A DNA stretch of 64,000 nt, taken from contig URZX01000009.1 of assembly GCA_900552455.1 (NCBI GenBank), forward strand, positions 22,227-86,226, read 5' to 3'. Below the pieces are notes generated by a model. That model made no database searches. It was not told where the DNA came from and saw only the letters and a list, made by a program, of their open reading frames with translations. The stretch is from an uncultured Peptococcaceae bacterium. GTDB taxonomy: Bacteria; Bacillota; Peptococcia; Peptococcales; Peptococcaceae. Within the stretch, counting starts at the first letter, position 1, and each line of letters opens with the position of its first letter. Of the stretch, positions 1 through 7,314 are shown in pieces. The translations under genes were made by a program, and so were the position numbers.

Positions 1-233
1 ATTTTCGCGCTCAGCGTGTGCTCAGCCGCTACGGCGAGAGCGATGTCGACATCGCTCAGCGTCTGCGGGAGAAAGACCGCACACGCGCTGATTTTTACGA
101 GCACTTCACCGGTCTGCGCTGGGGCGATGCGCGCAATTTTGACGTCTGCCTCAATAGCGGCGTGCTCGGCGTAGCAACCTGTGTCGATATCCTCGTGGAT
201 ATTTTGCAGGAGGAGGATCGCCGTGATCACTAA
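1..233 (+). CDS. Cytidylate kinase-like family protein, C-terminal end (start outside window)
   Basis: The reading frame is open from the window edge (first full codon at position 3) to a TAA at 231-233, so only the last 76 or so residues are present. The sequence LREKDRTRADFYEHFTG followed by a WGD motif, an asparagine-aspartate-cysteine-leucine-asparagine stretch and a closing helix matches the end of the cytidylate-kinase-like P-loop family common in clostridia. These proteins are related to CMP kinase but usually of unproven substrate. The last codons overlap the start of the MFS gene by 11 bases, which suggests translational coupling. The catalytic P-loop lies outside the window, so the family call rests on the C-terminus alone. 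Confidence 0.7.
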   Translation, partial: FRAQRVLSRYGESDVDIAQRLREKDRTRADFYEHFTGLRWGDARNFDVCLNSGVLGVATCVDILVDILQEEDRRDH

Positions 234-1377
234 GCTCCTCACCCGCGACATCAGCCTCATCCTCGCAGCCAGCTTTTTCTACATGGCCTGCCCGATGATG
301 GTCACACCGCTGATCGCCGGCTTTTCCGAAAGCCTCGGCGCCAGCGCTGTGCTCATGGGTCTGGTTGGCGGCATGATGAACGTCGTTTCACTCTGCTGCC
401 GACCTTTCGTCGGCAATCTCGCTGACAAGATCAGCAAATATCGCCTTTCGACCATTGGCTCGCTATTGATGATCGTTGCCTGCGTCGGCTACATTTTTGC
501 GCCGACCCCGGCGGTCGTTGTCGGTGCGCGCATCATCAACGGCGTCGGCTTTTCCCTCTGCAGCGTCTGCATGGCGACGTGGATCTCCAGCCTTCTGCCG
601 AAGGAGCGCGTCGGCGCCGGCATGGGCCTTTACGGCACCATGAACGCCCTCGCCATGGCCATCGCGCCGGCGCTTGGCATCGCCGTTTATGGCAGCCTCG
701 GTTATCGCGCCGCATTTGTGCTCGCAACAGTGCTCGCCGTCGCCGTCGTCGTGACCGTTCAGCTCGTCCATGACAAGGGCGAGGTTGTGAGAAAATCTGC
801 TCCAGCCAAAGGCCGCGGCAGCTTTGTTGCGCGCGATGTGCTGCCTGTCGCCGCCATCATCATGCTCTTTGCCATTCCCTATTGCGCCACCCAGTCCTTT
901 CTCGTCAGCTACATCGCCGCGCGCGATCTTGCCGTGCACGCCGGCTGGTTCTTCCCGCTTTACGCGATCATTCTGCTCGTGCTGCGACTGTCGCTGGCCG
1001 ATCTTTTTGATAAAAAACCGTTCGTATTTTTCCTGGCGGGCAGCTCGGTGAGCGCCCTCATCGCCATTTTGCTCCTGGCAGTGATGCAGAATAATCTCGT
1101 CCTCTTCGTTGCCGCAGCGTTCATGGCCGGCGGCTACGGGATCATGTGCTCCGTTTGCCAGTCCACCGCCATCCTCCTCGTCGGCGAAGAAAAACGCGGA
1201 CTTGCCAACAGCACCTACTACATCGGCTTCGACCTCGGCATGGCCCTCGGTCCGATCATCGGCGGCTTTCTCTACGGCCACGTGCCACTCGCCTATTTCT
1301 ATCCGATCCTCGCTATCTGCGTTCCAGCCAGCGTGCTCGTTTATGCGCTCAATCGCAGATGTTTTCGCAAGGTGTGA
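223..1377 (+). CDS. MFS transporter
   Basis: A 384-residue major facilitator superfamily protein with about twelve hydrophobic segments; it should act in the cytoplasmic membrane as a proton-coupled exporter or importer of an unknown small molecule. The loop between segments 2 and 3 has the family's RPFVGNLADKISKYR-type motif (about residues 64-78). I chose the GTG at 223 because GCAGGAGGAGGAT sits just upstream. A longer in-frame GTG at 181 would add 14 residues that do not look like a membrane protein N-terminus. The gene overlaps the kinase-like gene and ends before a 129-base gap. The substrate cannot be told from sequence. Confidence 0.85.
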   Translation: MITKLLTRDISLILAASFFYMACPMMVTPLIAGFSESLGASAVLMGLVGGMMNVVSLCCRPFVGNLADKISKYRLSTIGSLLMIVACVGYIFAPTPAVVVGARIINGVGFSLCSVCMATWISSLLPKERVGAGMGLYGTMNALAMAIAPALGIAVYGSLGYRAAFVLATVLAVAVVVTVQLVHDKGEVVRKSAPAKGRGSFVARDVLPVAAIIMLFAIPYCATQSFLVSYIAARDLAVHAGWFFPLYAIILLVLRLSLADLFDKKPFVFFLAGSSVSALIAILLLAVMQNNLVLFVAAAFMAGGYGIMCSVCQSTAILLVGEEKRGLANSTYYIGFDLGMALGPIIGGFLYGHVPLAYFYPILAICVPASVLVYALNRRCFRKV

Positions 1378-1416
1378 ATTTTTGTCGGAAAAACAGAACA
1401 TCCACCGATAAACCGC

Positions 1417-1437
1417 CGCGCAACCCAAAGTTGCGCG
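1417..1437. other. Perfect 8-bp hairpin without U-tract
   Basis: CGCGCAAC and GTTGCGCG face each other across a 5-base loop in the gap after the MFS gene. No T-run follows, so this is not a standard intrinsic terminator. It could be a transcript 3'-end structure or a protein-binding inverted repeat. Confidence 0.4.
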
Positions 1438-1444
1438 ATAACTG

Positions 1445-1474
1445 GTGGCAGCAACCTGGATTTTTCGTTAGAAT
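1445..1474 (+). promoter_or_regulatory. Possible promoter of the XRE regulator gene
   Basis: GTGGCA at 1445-1450 and TAGAAT at 1469-1474 are separated by 18 bases. The -10 is good and the -35 matches four of six positions. The start codon at 1507 follows after a short leader carrying AGAAAGGAAG. Confidence 0.4.
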
Positions 1475-1506
1475 GAGGGCAGAAATTAAGAGAAAGGAAG
1501 ATTCAT

Positions 1507-1878
1507 ATGGCAGTGAATACCATTGGAATTCTGATCGGGATCATTTGGCTCTTGGCGCAGCTGGCGATCATCGGCGCGATCATTTATCTCTTCGTCCTCA
1601 TTGTGAAGGCGTTGAAAAAATATATTGGCTCAAAAGAAGTGCGCGAAGAAAAGCGCGAAATGCGCGCCTCTCTCGGCCAGGTGCTGCGCGAAGAACGCAC
1701 CCGCTGCAGGATGACGCAGGAATTTGTCGCCGAATCTCTGGGCGTGAGTCGCCAGGCTATTTCAAAATGGGAAAATGGAAATGCGGAACCTTCGACATCG
1801 AATTTGCTGGCGCTCGCAAAATTGTATGGCGTCGGTGCAGAGACGCTTCTGGCGCGTGTGGCGAAAGAGGACGACTGA
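1507..1878 (+). CDS. Membrane-anchored XRE-type helix-turn-helix regulator
   Basis: A 123-residue protein with one N-terminal hydrophobic helix (about residues 5-36) followed by a basic linker and a complete XRE/Cro-type HTH domain (about 55-118). The domain contains the motif SLGVSRQAISKWENG and a C-terminal helix pair. It is predicted to bind DNA while tethered to the inner face of the membrane. In many clostridial HTH-membrane proteins the HTH comes first; here the anchor is N-terminal. The start has AGAAAGGAAG at proper distance. The gene is monocistronic, with its own terminator. Its target is unknown. Confidence 0.8.
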   Translation: MAVNTIGILIGIIWLLAQLAIIGAIIYLFVLIVKALKKYIGSKEVREEKREMRASLGQVLREERTRCRMTQEFVAESLGVSRQAISKWENGNAEPSTSNLLALAKLYGVGAETLLARVAKEDD

Positions 1879-1886
1879 TCGTTTTG

Positions 1887-1914
1887 GCGTTCGGCGATGG
1901 CCGGACGCTTTTTT
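1887..1914 (+). terminator. Intrinsic terminator of the XRE gene
   Basis: GCGTTCGGC and GCCGGACGC form a 9-bp stem with a 4-base loop, followed by six T residues. Confidence 0.85.
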
Positions 1915-2051
1915 CGTGGTGCGAAATATGGTGCTGACAGTTGGTGACAATTTTCGGAGATTTTACCATTCACGTGTTTCTTATGATAGAATATCTACAA
2001 AGACTGATCTGTGGCCTGGAGTCTGGGTCTGAACTTTGGAGGGATATGAAA

Positions 2052-2405
2052 ATGGGAAAAAACATTCTGGAATATAAGGGATACGTGGTGAAGGTGTGTT
2101 ACGATGCCAAAAGATGTCTGCTCTACGGCAAGGTGGATGGCATTGTGGATGCGGTCAATTTTGAGACGGAGAATCCACGCGAGGTGGAACAGGCGTTCCA
2201 CGATGCGGTAGATCACTACCTTCATTTTTGTGAGAGTGTTGGTCGTCGTCCTGCGAAGGCTTACAAGGGGCAGTTCAACGTGCGCATTGCGCCGGAGCTG
2301 CACAAGTCGATCTCGCTCTGGGCGACTGCGCACGATATGACGATGAATGCTGCTGTCGAACGTGCGATCGAGCGTTTTGTGGAAAACGGCGACGACGAAA
2401 ACTGA
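2052..2405 (+). CDS. HicB-family antitoxin-like protein (orphan)
   Basis: A 117-residue protein with an N-terminal HicB-like partial RNase H fold (YKGYVVKVCYDAKRCLLYGK and a following EVEQAFHDAVDHYLHFC helix). A C-terminal ribbon-helix-helix segment (FNVRIAPELHKSISLWATAH, then MNAAVERAIERF) should bind DNA. I start it at ATG 2052 because GGAGGG at 2038-2043 is 8 bases upstream; the ATG at 2046 is too close. HicB antitoxins normally pair with a HicA mRNA interferase, but no HicA-like ORF lies next to it. It may therefore be an orphan regulator. Confidence 0.75.
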   Translation: MGKNILEYKGYVVKVCYDAKRCLLYGKVDGIVDAVNFETENPREVEQAFHDAVDHYLHFCESVGRRPAKAYKGQFNVRIAPELHKSISLWATAHDMTMNAAVERAIERFVENGDDEN

Positions 2406-2408
2406 AAA

Positions 2409-2460
2409 AACAGCGTCTGCGCGCTCCGGGGTGGAGTTCGTGCAGACGCTGTTGTGTTTT
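2409..2460. terminator. Bidirectional terminator between hicB-like gene and larC
   Basis: AACAGCGTCTGC at 2409-2420 pairs perfectly with GCAGACGCTGTT at 2442-2453. T-rich tracts follow in both directions (GTGTTTT on the plus strand, TTTTTT on the minus strand). It serves the converging hicB-like and lar transcripts. Confidence 0.85.
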
Positions 2461-3652
2461 AGGAGAGCTGCTTGCGGACGCGGGCTTCTGCTTCGCGAAG
2501 GCTGAGGCCTTGGGCATCGGCGATGCGGGCGAGGTCGTCGTGCTCGAATTTTTCGCGGCTGACGCCGTAGCCTGTGGAGCATTTGCGGCGGACGGGACCG
2601 TCGGCGGTTTCGATGGTTTCGATGCGGCGGTCGAGGGTGTAGCGGCGGAAACGGTTTTCGCGGATGCCAATGGTGGTGGTGTGCGCAAAGAGGGCGCGCA
2701 CGAGCGCATCCTTGTCGGCTTCGCGGCAGATCACGTGGAGGAGATGGCCGGGGCGGCTTTTTTTCATGCCGATCGGAATGGTGTAGACGTCGAGGGCGCC
2801 GGCGGCGAAAAGTTTATCGAAAGCGTAGCCGATGGCTTCGCCGGTCATGTCGTCGATGTTGCAGCAAAGCTCGATAACGTCGTCGCTGGCGGCGCTGCGC
2901 TCGCCGAGCAGGGCGCGCACGCAGTTGGCGGCGGGAAAATTTTTTTTGCCCATGCCGTAGCCGATGGCGCTGGTGCGCATGACTGGCATTTCACCAAAGC
3001 GGCTGGCGAAATGCTTGAGCAGAGCGGCGCCGGTTGGCGTGCAGAGCTCGCCCTGAATGCTGCCGCCATAGATCGGCACGTCCTGGAGGATGGTGGCGGT
3101 GGCTGGCGCCGGAACGGGCAAAATGCCATGGGCGCAGTGTACCTGACCGCTGCCGACGTGCACTGGCGAGACGATGATCTCGTCGGGCGCGAGACGATGC
3201 ATGAGCAGACAGACGGCGGTGATGTCTGCGATGGCATCCATGGTGCCGACTTCGTGGAAGTGGATCTCGCTCACTGATTTGCCGTGGGCTTTGCTTTCGG
3301 CGTCGGCGATGAGGCGGTAGACGGCCATGACGTTGTCAGCGACTGTGGTTGGCAGAGAAAGATGGCCGCGCACGATGTGCTCGATATCGTGGAGGCTGGC
3401 GTGGTGGTGATGGCTGTGCGCATGATCGTGGTGGTCGTGGGCGCCTTCTTCTTCGCCGTGCACGGTCACTTGCAGATGGGTGCCGGTGATGCCGCATTTC
3501 ACGGAGGCTTCGCGGGAAAATTTCACGTCGGGAATGGCGAGGGCGTTGAGCTCGGCGACAAATGCGTCCGGATCTGGCAAGAGTTCGAGCAGGGCGGCGG
3601 CGAGCATGTCGCCGGCAGCGCCCATGCTGCAGTCGAGGTATAATGTTTTCAT
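2459..3652 (-). CDS. larC: Nickel pincer cofactor biosynthesis protein LarC
   Basis: A 397-residue LarC. The family inserts nickel into the pyridinium-3,5-bisthiocarboxylate mononucleotide (CTP-dependent) to finish the nickel-pincer cofactor of lactate racemase and related LarA enzymes. Visible are the N-terminal LDCSMGAAGDMLAAALLELL motif, a histidine-rich metal-handling loop (about residues 72-90, HDHHDHAHSHHHH), HFHEVGTMDAIADI, and the C-terminal domain with ECCNIDDMTGE-like and GVSREKFEHDD segments. In Lactobacillus plantarum larC is split into C1 and C2 joined by frameshifting; here it is one uninterrupted frame. AAGGAG precedes the ATG. It is the last gene of the larEBC operon, 10 bases after larB. 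Confidence 0.93.
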   Translation of the reverse strand: MKTLYLDCSMGAAGDMLAAALLELLPDPDAFVAELNALAIPDVKFSREASVKCGITGTHLQVTVHGEEEGAHDHHDHAHSHHHHASLHDIEHIVRGHLSLPTTVADNVMAVYRLIADAESKAHGKSVSEIHFHEVGTMDAIADITAVCLLMHRLAPDEIIVSPVHVGSGQVHCAHGILPVPAPATATILQDVPIYGGSIQGELCTPTGAALLKHFASRFGEMPVMRTSAIGYGMGKKNFPAANCVRALLGERSAASDDVIELCCNIDDMTGEAIGYAFDKLFAAGALDVYTIPIGMKKSRPGHLLHVICREADKDALVRALFAHTTTIGIRENRFRRYTLDRRIETIETADGPVRRKCSTGYGVSREKFEHDDLARIADAQGLSLREAEARVRKQLS

Positions 3653-3662
3653 CTGAATCTCC

Positions 3663-4412
3663 TTATAATCCCATGTGATTGATGCTGCTGGCGAGATAAC
3701 CGGCGCCGAAGCCGTTGTCGATGTTCACAACACTGACGCCGCTGGCGCAGGAATTGAGCATCGAGAGCAGCGCGGACAGGCCGCCGAAGCTGGCGCCGTA
3801 GCCAACGCTCGTCGGCACGGCGATGACGGGGCAGTCGGCGAGACCGCCGAGCACGCTGGCGAGCGCGCCTTCCATGCCGGCAATGGCGATGATGACGCTG
3901 GCGCTCATGATCTCGTCAAGATGAGCGAGGGTGCGGTGTAGCCCGGCGACGCCGACGTCGTAGAGCCGGAGGACGTCGTTACCGAGCACGGTGGCGGTGA
4001 TCGCCGCTTCTTCGGCGACGGGAATATCGCTGGTGCCGCCGGTGGCGACGACGATGGTGCCGAGGCCGTTGGCTTCTGGCAGCGGACCGATGACGCCGCA
4101 GCGTGCGTCGGCGTAGTAGGCCATGGGAAAATGACGGCGTAAGCTGCGCACCGCGTCGGCGGAAAGCCGGGTGATGAGAATGGTTTCTTCGCCGTGGCTG
4201 AGCATGGTCTCGGCGATGCCGGCGATCTGCTCCGGTGTTTTGCCGGCGCCGTAGATCACCTCTGCAACGCCCTGGCGCAGCTTTCGGTGCATATCCACCT
4301 TGGCGTAGCCGATGTCTTCGAAGGGCTTTTCTTTGAACGTCAGCAGCGCGTCGTCGACGGAAACGCTGCCGCTGGCGACGTTTTCCAGCAGCTGTTTGAT
4401 ATCTGTGCTCAT
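3663..4412 (-). CDS. larB: Nickel pincer cofactor biosynthesis protein LarB
   Basis: A 249-residue LarB. The family is related to the PurE class and carboxylates and hydrolyses nicotinic acid adenine dinucleotide to pyridinium-3,5-biscarboxylic acid mononucleotide, the first step of the pincer cofactor pathway. Characteristic segments include the VDMHRKLRQGVAEVIYGAGK region (about 40-60), VATGGTSDIPVAEEA, IAGMEGALASVLGGLADCPVI and the C-terminal NIDNGFGAGYLA. Its start overlaps the end of larE by four bases (ATGA), so translation is coupled. No LarA racemase gene is in the window; the cofactor must serve an enzyme encoded elsewhere. Confidence 0.93.
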   Translation of the reverse strand: MSTDIKQLLENVASGSVSVDDALLTFKEKPFEDIGYAKVDMHRKLRQGVAEVIYGAGKTPEQIAGIAETMLSHGEETILITRLSADAVRSLRRHFPMAYYADARCGVIGPLPEANGLGTIVVATGGTSDIPVAEEAAITATVLGNDVLRLYDVGVAGLHRTLAHLDEIMSASVIIAIAGMEGALASVLGGLADCPVIAVPTSVGYGASFGGLSALLSMLNSCASGVSVVNIDNGFGAGYLASSINHMGL

Positions 4413-5155
4413 GGTCGCACCTCCAGATCGAGGGAAATGGTTTCGTAGAACGGGCGCAGCGCTGCGATGATCTCGTTGCGCTGCTCAAGCACGCGCGCAA
4501 GCTGTGCTTCAGGAACCTGGATGCGCGCCTGCCCGCGCGATTGCCGCACGCGAAAATCGCGGAATCCGAGCGCGGCGAGGGCGGCTTCGGCCTGTTCGGT
4601 GGCGGCGAGGGCAGCGGCTGTCAGCGGTTCGCCGCTTGGCGTGCGCGTGGCGAGACAGGCGTAGGCGGGCTTGTCCCAGGTGAAAAGGCCGGCGTCGCGG
4701 CTGAGCGCGCGGATGGTGTCCTTCGTGAGGCCGCATTCGCGCAGCGGTGAATGCACGGAAAGCTCGCGCAGGGCGCGCATCCCCGGGCGATCGGCGACTG
4801 CGTCAGAAGCGTTGGTGCCGTCGCAGAGCAGCGTGAAGCCGTCGGCGACAGCGGCATCGCGGATCGTTGTGAGCACGGCCTGCTTGCAATGACAGCAGCG
4901 ATCTGGCCCGTTTTCTGCTGCGCCGGGCACAGCGAGCACATCCAGCGGGAGCACGCTGAGGGCAGCGCCGAGCTCTGCCGCCAGACGGCGCGCGTCGTCC
5001 AGCTCGAAGTGTGGCTGAAATTGTGAGTGGACGGTGTAGGCGTGGACGCGCTTGGCGTAGCGCGTGGCGGCGTAGAGCAGATAGGCCGAATCGACGCCGC
5101 CGGAAAAAGCGATGGCCACTTCGGGATGGTCGCGGAAAAATTCTTCCAGAGTCAT
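4409..5155 (-). CDS. larE: ATP-dependent sacrificial or cluster-type sulfur transferase LarE
   Basis: A 248-residue LarE. The PP-loop SGGVDS is at residues 18-23, which adenylates the biscarboxylate intermediate before sulfur insertion. DGTNASD and the TWDKPAYACLATR segment are typical of the family. I start it at ATG 5155 because GAGGAGG lies just upstream; the longer open frame to 5323 runs through the structured leader. Cysteines at 87, 90 (C-x-x-C) and 167 fit the three-cysteine pattern reported for [4Fe-4S]-dependent LarE proteins, rather than the single sacrificial cysteine of the L. plantarum enzyme. That assignment is by pattern only. First gene of the lar operon. Confidence 0.92.
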   Translation of the reverse strand: MTLEEFFRDHPEVAIAFSGGVDSAYLLYAATRYAKRVHAYTVHSQFQPHFELDDARRLAAELGAALSVLPLDVLAVPGAAENGPDRCCHCKQAVLTTIRDAAVADGFTLLCDGTNASDAVADRPGMRALRELSVHSPLRECGLTKDTIRALSRDAGLFTWDKPAYACLATRTPSGEPLTAAALAATEQAEAALAALGFRDFRVRQSRGQARIQVPEAQLARVLEQRNEIIAALRPFYETISLDLEVRP

Positions 5156-5288
5156 GGTTCCTCCTCTGCGAAAAAAGCACACGCCGCCTGTTCTGAGACG
5201 ATGTGCGCTTTCATAGCATACGGTTCGTTGGTTGATGAGTGGAAAATGGTTGCCTGCTTCTGCAGGTGGGCGTCGGCTTCCTGCCGAC
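5156..5288 (-). ncRNA. Structured leader of larEBC, candidate attenuator or riboswitch
   Basis: The lar transcript would start near 5288, downstream of a good promoter. Its leader (read on the minus strand) folds into a perfect 7-bp hairpin (CGTCGGC/GCCGACG, 5271-5289), a 5-bp hairpin (CCTGC/GCAGG, 5253-5266) and a C/A-rich single-stranded stretch. A terminator-like hairpin then ends in TTTTTT at 5171-5176, just before the larE ribosome binding site. This arrangement is that of a transcription attenuator. I do not recognise a known riboswitch class; nickel, a pyridine nucleotide or the pincer cofactor would be plausible ligands by context only. Confidence 0.5.
5171..5206 (-). terminator. Leader terminator upstream of larE
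   Basis: On the minus strand GCACA and TGTGC close a stem with an inner CGTCT/AGGCG helix, followed by six T residues (5176 to 5171). It lies between the promoter and the larE ribosome binding site, as expected of an attenuator. Confidence 0.6.
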
Positions 5289-5294
5289 GGTTTC

Positions 5295-5323
5295 AGTATA
5301 GCGCACGGCTGACAATGGGTCAA
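5295..5323 (-). promoter_or_regulatory. Promoter of the larEBC operon
   Basis: Minus-strand TTGACC (5323-5318) and TATACT (5300-5295) with exactly 17 bases between. The -35 overlaps the stop codon of the DUF3842 gene. Confidence 0.75.
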
Positions 5324-5736
5324 CAGCCGCCGGCGGCAATCTTTTCCAGCTCAGCGAGCACTTCCTCGAGCAGATGGCGGATGTTGAGATCGCTCACGCC
5401 GACGACGATGTTGTCGCAGTGGTTGATCGGAATGAGGATGCGCTTGGCATCTGCCTGGGCGACGGCCTGCGCCATGCGTGGCGTGATCTCGCCGAGCAGG
5501 GCGTCGGCGATGACGATGCCGATCGGGCCGATGATGACGTCGGCGCGGCGGCTTGAAACGACGACGGCGTTTTCGCCGGTGGCTGCCTGGGTGGCGCCGG
5601 CTTTGAGCATGGCAGATGTGGCAGCGAAATTGGTGCCGACGGCGGTGAAGGATGCTTCCGGCAAACGTTCGCGGATGGCGGCCACAAGCTGACGCCCGAT
5701 GCCGCCGCCTTGCGCATCGATGATGAGAATGTTCAT
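5320..5736 (-). CDS. DUF3842 family protein
   Basis: A 138-residue small protein beginning MNILIIDAQGGGIGRQLV, a dinucleotide-binding-like N-terminus. Alternating beta strands and helices follow (AVGTNFAATSAMLKAGATQAAT, then VIIGPIGIVIADALLGEITP) and a late NHCDNIVVG motif. This matches DUF3842, a family of unknown function in anaerobic Firmicutes. The ATG at 5736 has AGGAGG upstream; the longer frame to 5784 runs into the promoter region. It lies directly upstream of the lar operon in the same direction, but the larEBC promoter overlaps its stop codon. A link with cofactor synthesis is suggested by position only. Confidence 0.75.
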   Translation of the reverse strand: MNILIIDAQGGGIGRQLVAAIRERLPEASFTAVGTNFAATSAMLKAGATQAATGENAVVVSSRRADVIIGPIGIVIADALLGEITPRMAQAVAQADAKRILIPINHCDNIVVGVSDLNIRHLLEEVLAELEKIAAGGC

Positions 5737-5772
5737 GAAAAGTCCTCCTGACGATCCTATATAATAGAAACA

Positions 5773-5801
5773 ATTGTACCACAAGCCTGTGCGCTTGACC
5801 A
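5773..5801 (-). promoter_or_regulatory. Promoter of the DUF3842 gene
   Basis: Minus-strand TGGTCA (5801-5796) and TACAAT (5778-5773) with 17 bases between. It overlaps back-to-back with the MATE promoter. Confidence 0.55.
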
Positions 5802-5824
5802 GAAGCGGCGGAATGTGCTAAACT
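5795..5824 (+). promoter_or_regulatory. Promoter of the MATE gene at 5885
   Basis: TTGACC at 5795-5800 and TAAACT at 5819-5824 with an 18-base spacer. It is divergent from, and overlaps, the DUF3842 promoter. Confidence 0.6.
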
Positions 5825-5884
5825 TCTCTCTGACATCGGCGCGGCCGGTGCTTTTTTCTTGTCATGATCTTCAAGGAGGGCGAC

Positions 5885-7198
5885 ATGGATTTTCTCACTG
5901 CGGACATCCGTCAGCTTTATCGCAAATATCTTCTGGCGTCGCTGGGCAGTGCGCTGGCGACGTCGATCTATGGGTTCGTCGACACCATCGCCGTGGGCCA
6001 GGCTGTTGGTCCGATGGGGGCAGCGGCGATCGCTGTGCTCAACCCGTTTTTCAGCATCATGGTCTTTCTCGCGATCCTCTGCGGCATTGGCGGCGCGGTG
6101 CTCATGGCCAACGCCAAGGGCGAAGGGCTGGAGGAACGCGGCAATGCGTATTTCACAGCGGCGCTCGTGCTGGTGCTCGGTGTCATCGTCGTCGGCTGGG
6201 TGGTCTTCTTCTTTTTTCACGAGCCGGTCTTTCGCTTTTTCGGCGCCACCGATGAAAACATGCCGTACGTTCTCGACTACGGAAAATGGCTCGTCTGGTG
6301 TTTCCCAGGCTACATTTTACCGATCTTTCTCGGCGCATTTCTGCGCAACGACGGCGCGCCGGGGCTGGCGATGGCTGCTGTCGTCACCGGCGGGCTCTGG
6401 AATTGCTTCGGCGACTGGTATTTCTGCTTCCCCCTCGATATGGGCATGGCCGGTGCAGCGATCGCTACCGTCAGCGGCGCCAGTCTGCAGGCGTTGATCA
6501 TGGCGACGCATTTTCTGCGTCGTGGGAAATGTCATCTGCGTCTCGTCTGGCCGCAGAATATTTTGCGCGATATGCGGCGCATCGTCACGCTCGGTTTTGG
6601 CGCCGGCGTGCTCGATCTTGGCAATGTTTTCATCGCCATCATCATCAACAACCAGATCCTGCGCTATGGCTCAGGCGATTATCTCGCTGTGTACGGCGTC
6701 GTCAGCACGATCTCACTGCTCTTTCAGGCGCTTTTCGCCGGCGCTGGGCAGGCGTCGCAGCCGCTCATTTCCATGAACTACGGCGCGCGCAAGCTCGATC
6801 GTGTGCAGGCTGTTTTGCGCATGGGGCTGGCGACGGTCGGCTGTATGGGCGCCCTCTTCATGCTCCTCGGTGAGCTTTTTCCAACGCAGATCACGCGCCT
6901 GTTTATCGCGGCGACGCCAGAAGTGCTCGCAGCAGCGCCGCTCGCTTTTCGTTGCTACTTTATCTTTTTTATCTTCCTCGGCATCAGTGTGCTTGCGACG
7001 TATTATCTCCAGTCGATCATGCGCGAGCGCGCAGCGATGACTGTTTCTGTGCTGCGCAGTCTGGTGCTTTCGATCACGTTGCTCTTTGTGCTGCCGATGT
7101 TCCTCGGACTGCCTGGTGTTTTTCTCGCTATGCCGCTTTCTGAAGGCATCGTCGCTGTTATCGCGCTCATCCTCGTGCGCCGCAGCATGCGCGCCTGA
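5885..7198 (+). CDS. MATE family efflux transporter
   Basis: A 437-residue multidrug and toxic compound extrusion (DinF/NorM-type) membrane protein with about twelve hydrophobic helices in two repeated halves. The first helix region has FVDTIAVGQAVGPMGAAAIAVLNP, and the second half has GAGQASQPLISMNYGAR, both typical of the clostridial MATE branch. The ATG at 5885 follows AAGGAGGGCGAC; the upstream in-frame ATG at 5864 lacks a ribosome site. It is monocistronic, with its own promoter and terminator. Expected to export cationic drugs or metabolites using Na+ or H+; the substrate is unknown. Confidence 0.9.
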   Translation: MDFLTADIRQLYRKYLLASLGSALATSIYGFVDTIAVGQAVGPMGAAAIAVLNPFFSIMVFLAILCGIGGAVLMANAKGEGLEERGNAYFTAALVLVLGVIVVGWVVFFFFHEPVFRFFGATDENMPYVLDYGKWLVWCFPGYILPIFLGAFLRNDGAPGLAMAAVVTGGLWNCFGDWYFCFPLDMGMAGAAIATVSGASLQALIMATHFLRRGKCHLRLVWPQNILRDMRRIVTLGFGAGVLDLGNVFIAIIINNQILRYGSGDYLAVYGVVSTISLLFQALFAGAGQASQPLISMNYGARKLDRVQAVLRMGLATVGCMGALFMLLGELFPTQITRLFIAATPEVLAAAPLAFRCYFIFFIFLGISVLATYYLQSIMRERAAMTVSVLRSLVLSITLLFVLPMFLGLPGVFLAMPLSEGIVAVIALILVRRSMRA

Positions 7199-7206
7199 AT
7201 CTCGTA

Positions 7207-7234
7207 AAGCTGCCGCACCCGCGGTGGCTTTTTT
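7207..7234 (+). terminator. Terminator of the MATE gene
   Basis: AAGCTGCCGC and GCGGTGGCTT form a 10-bp stem (two G-U pairs) with an ACCC loop, followed by TTTT. Confidence 0.75.
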
Positions 7235-7238
7235 GCGC

Positions 7239-7268
7239 TTGCGCACAGGGGCGGCGTTGGCGTATCAT
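7239..7268 (+). promoter_or_regulatory. Possible promoter of tex
   Basis: TTGCGC at 7239-7244 and TATCAT at 7263-7268 with an 18-base spacer. Confidence 0.5.
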
Positions 7269-7314
7269 AGGGAGAGCAATCCATGTCGCAGAAGCGACAG
7301 AGAGGAGAAAGATC

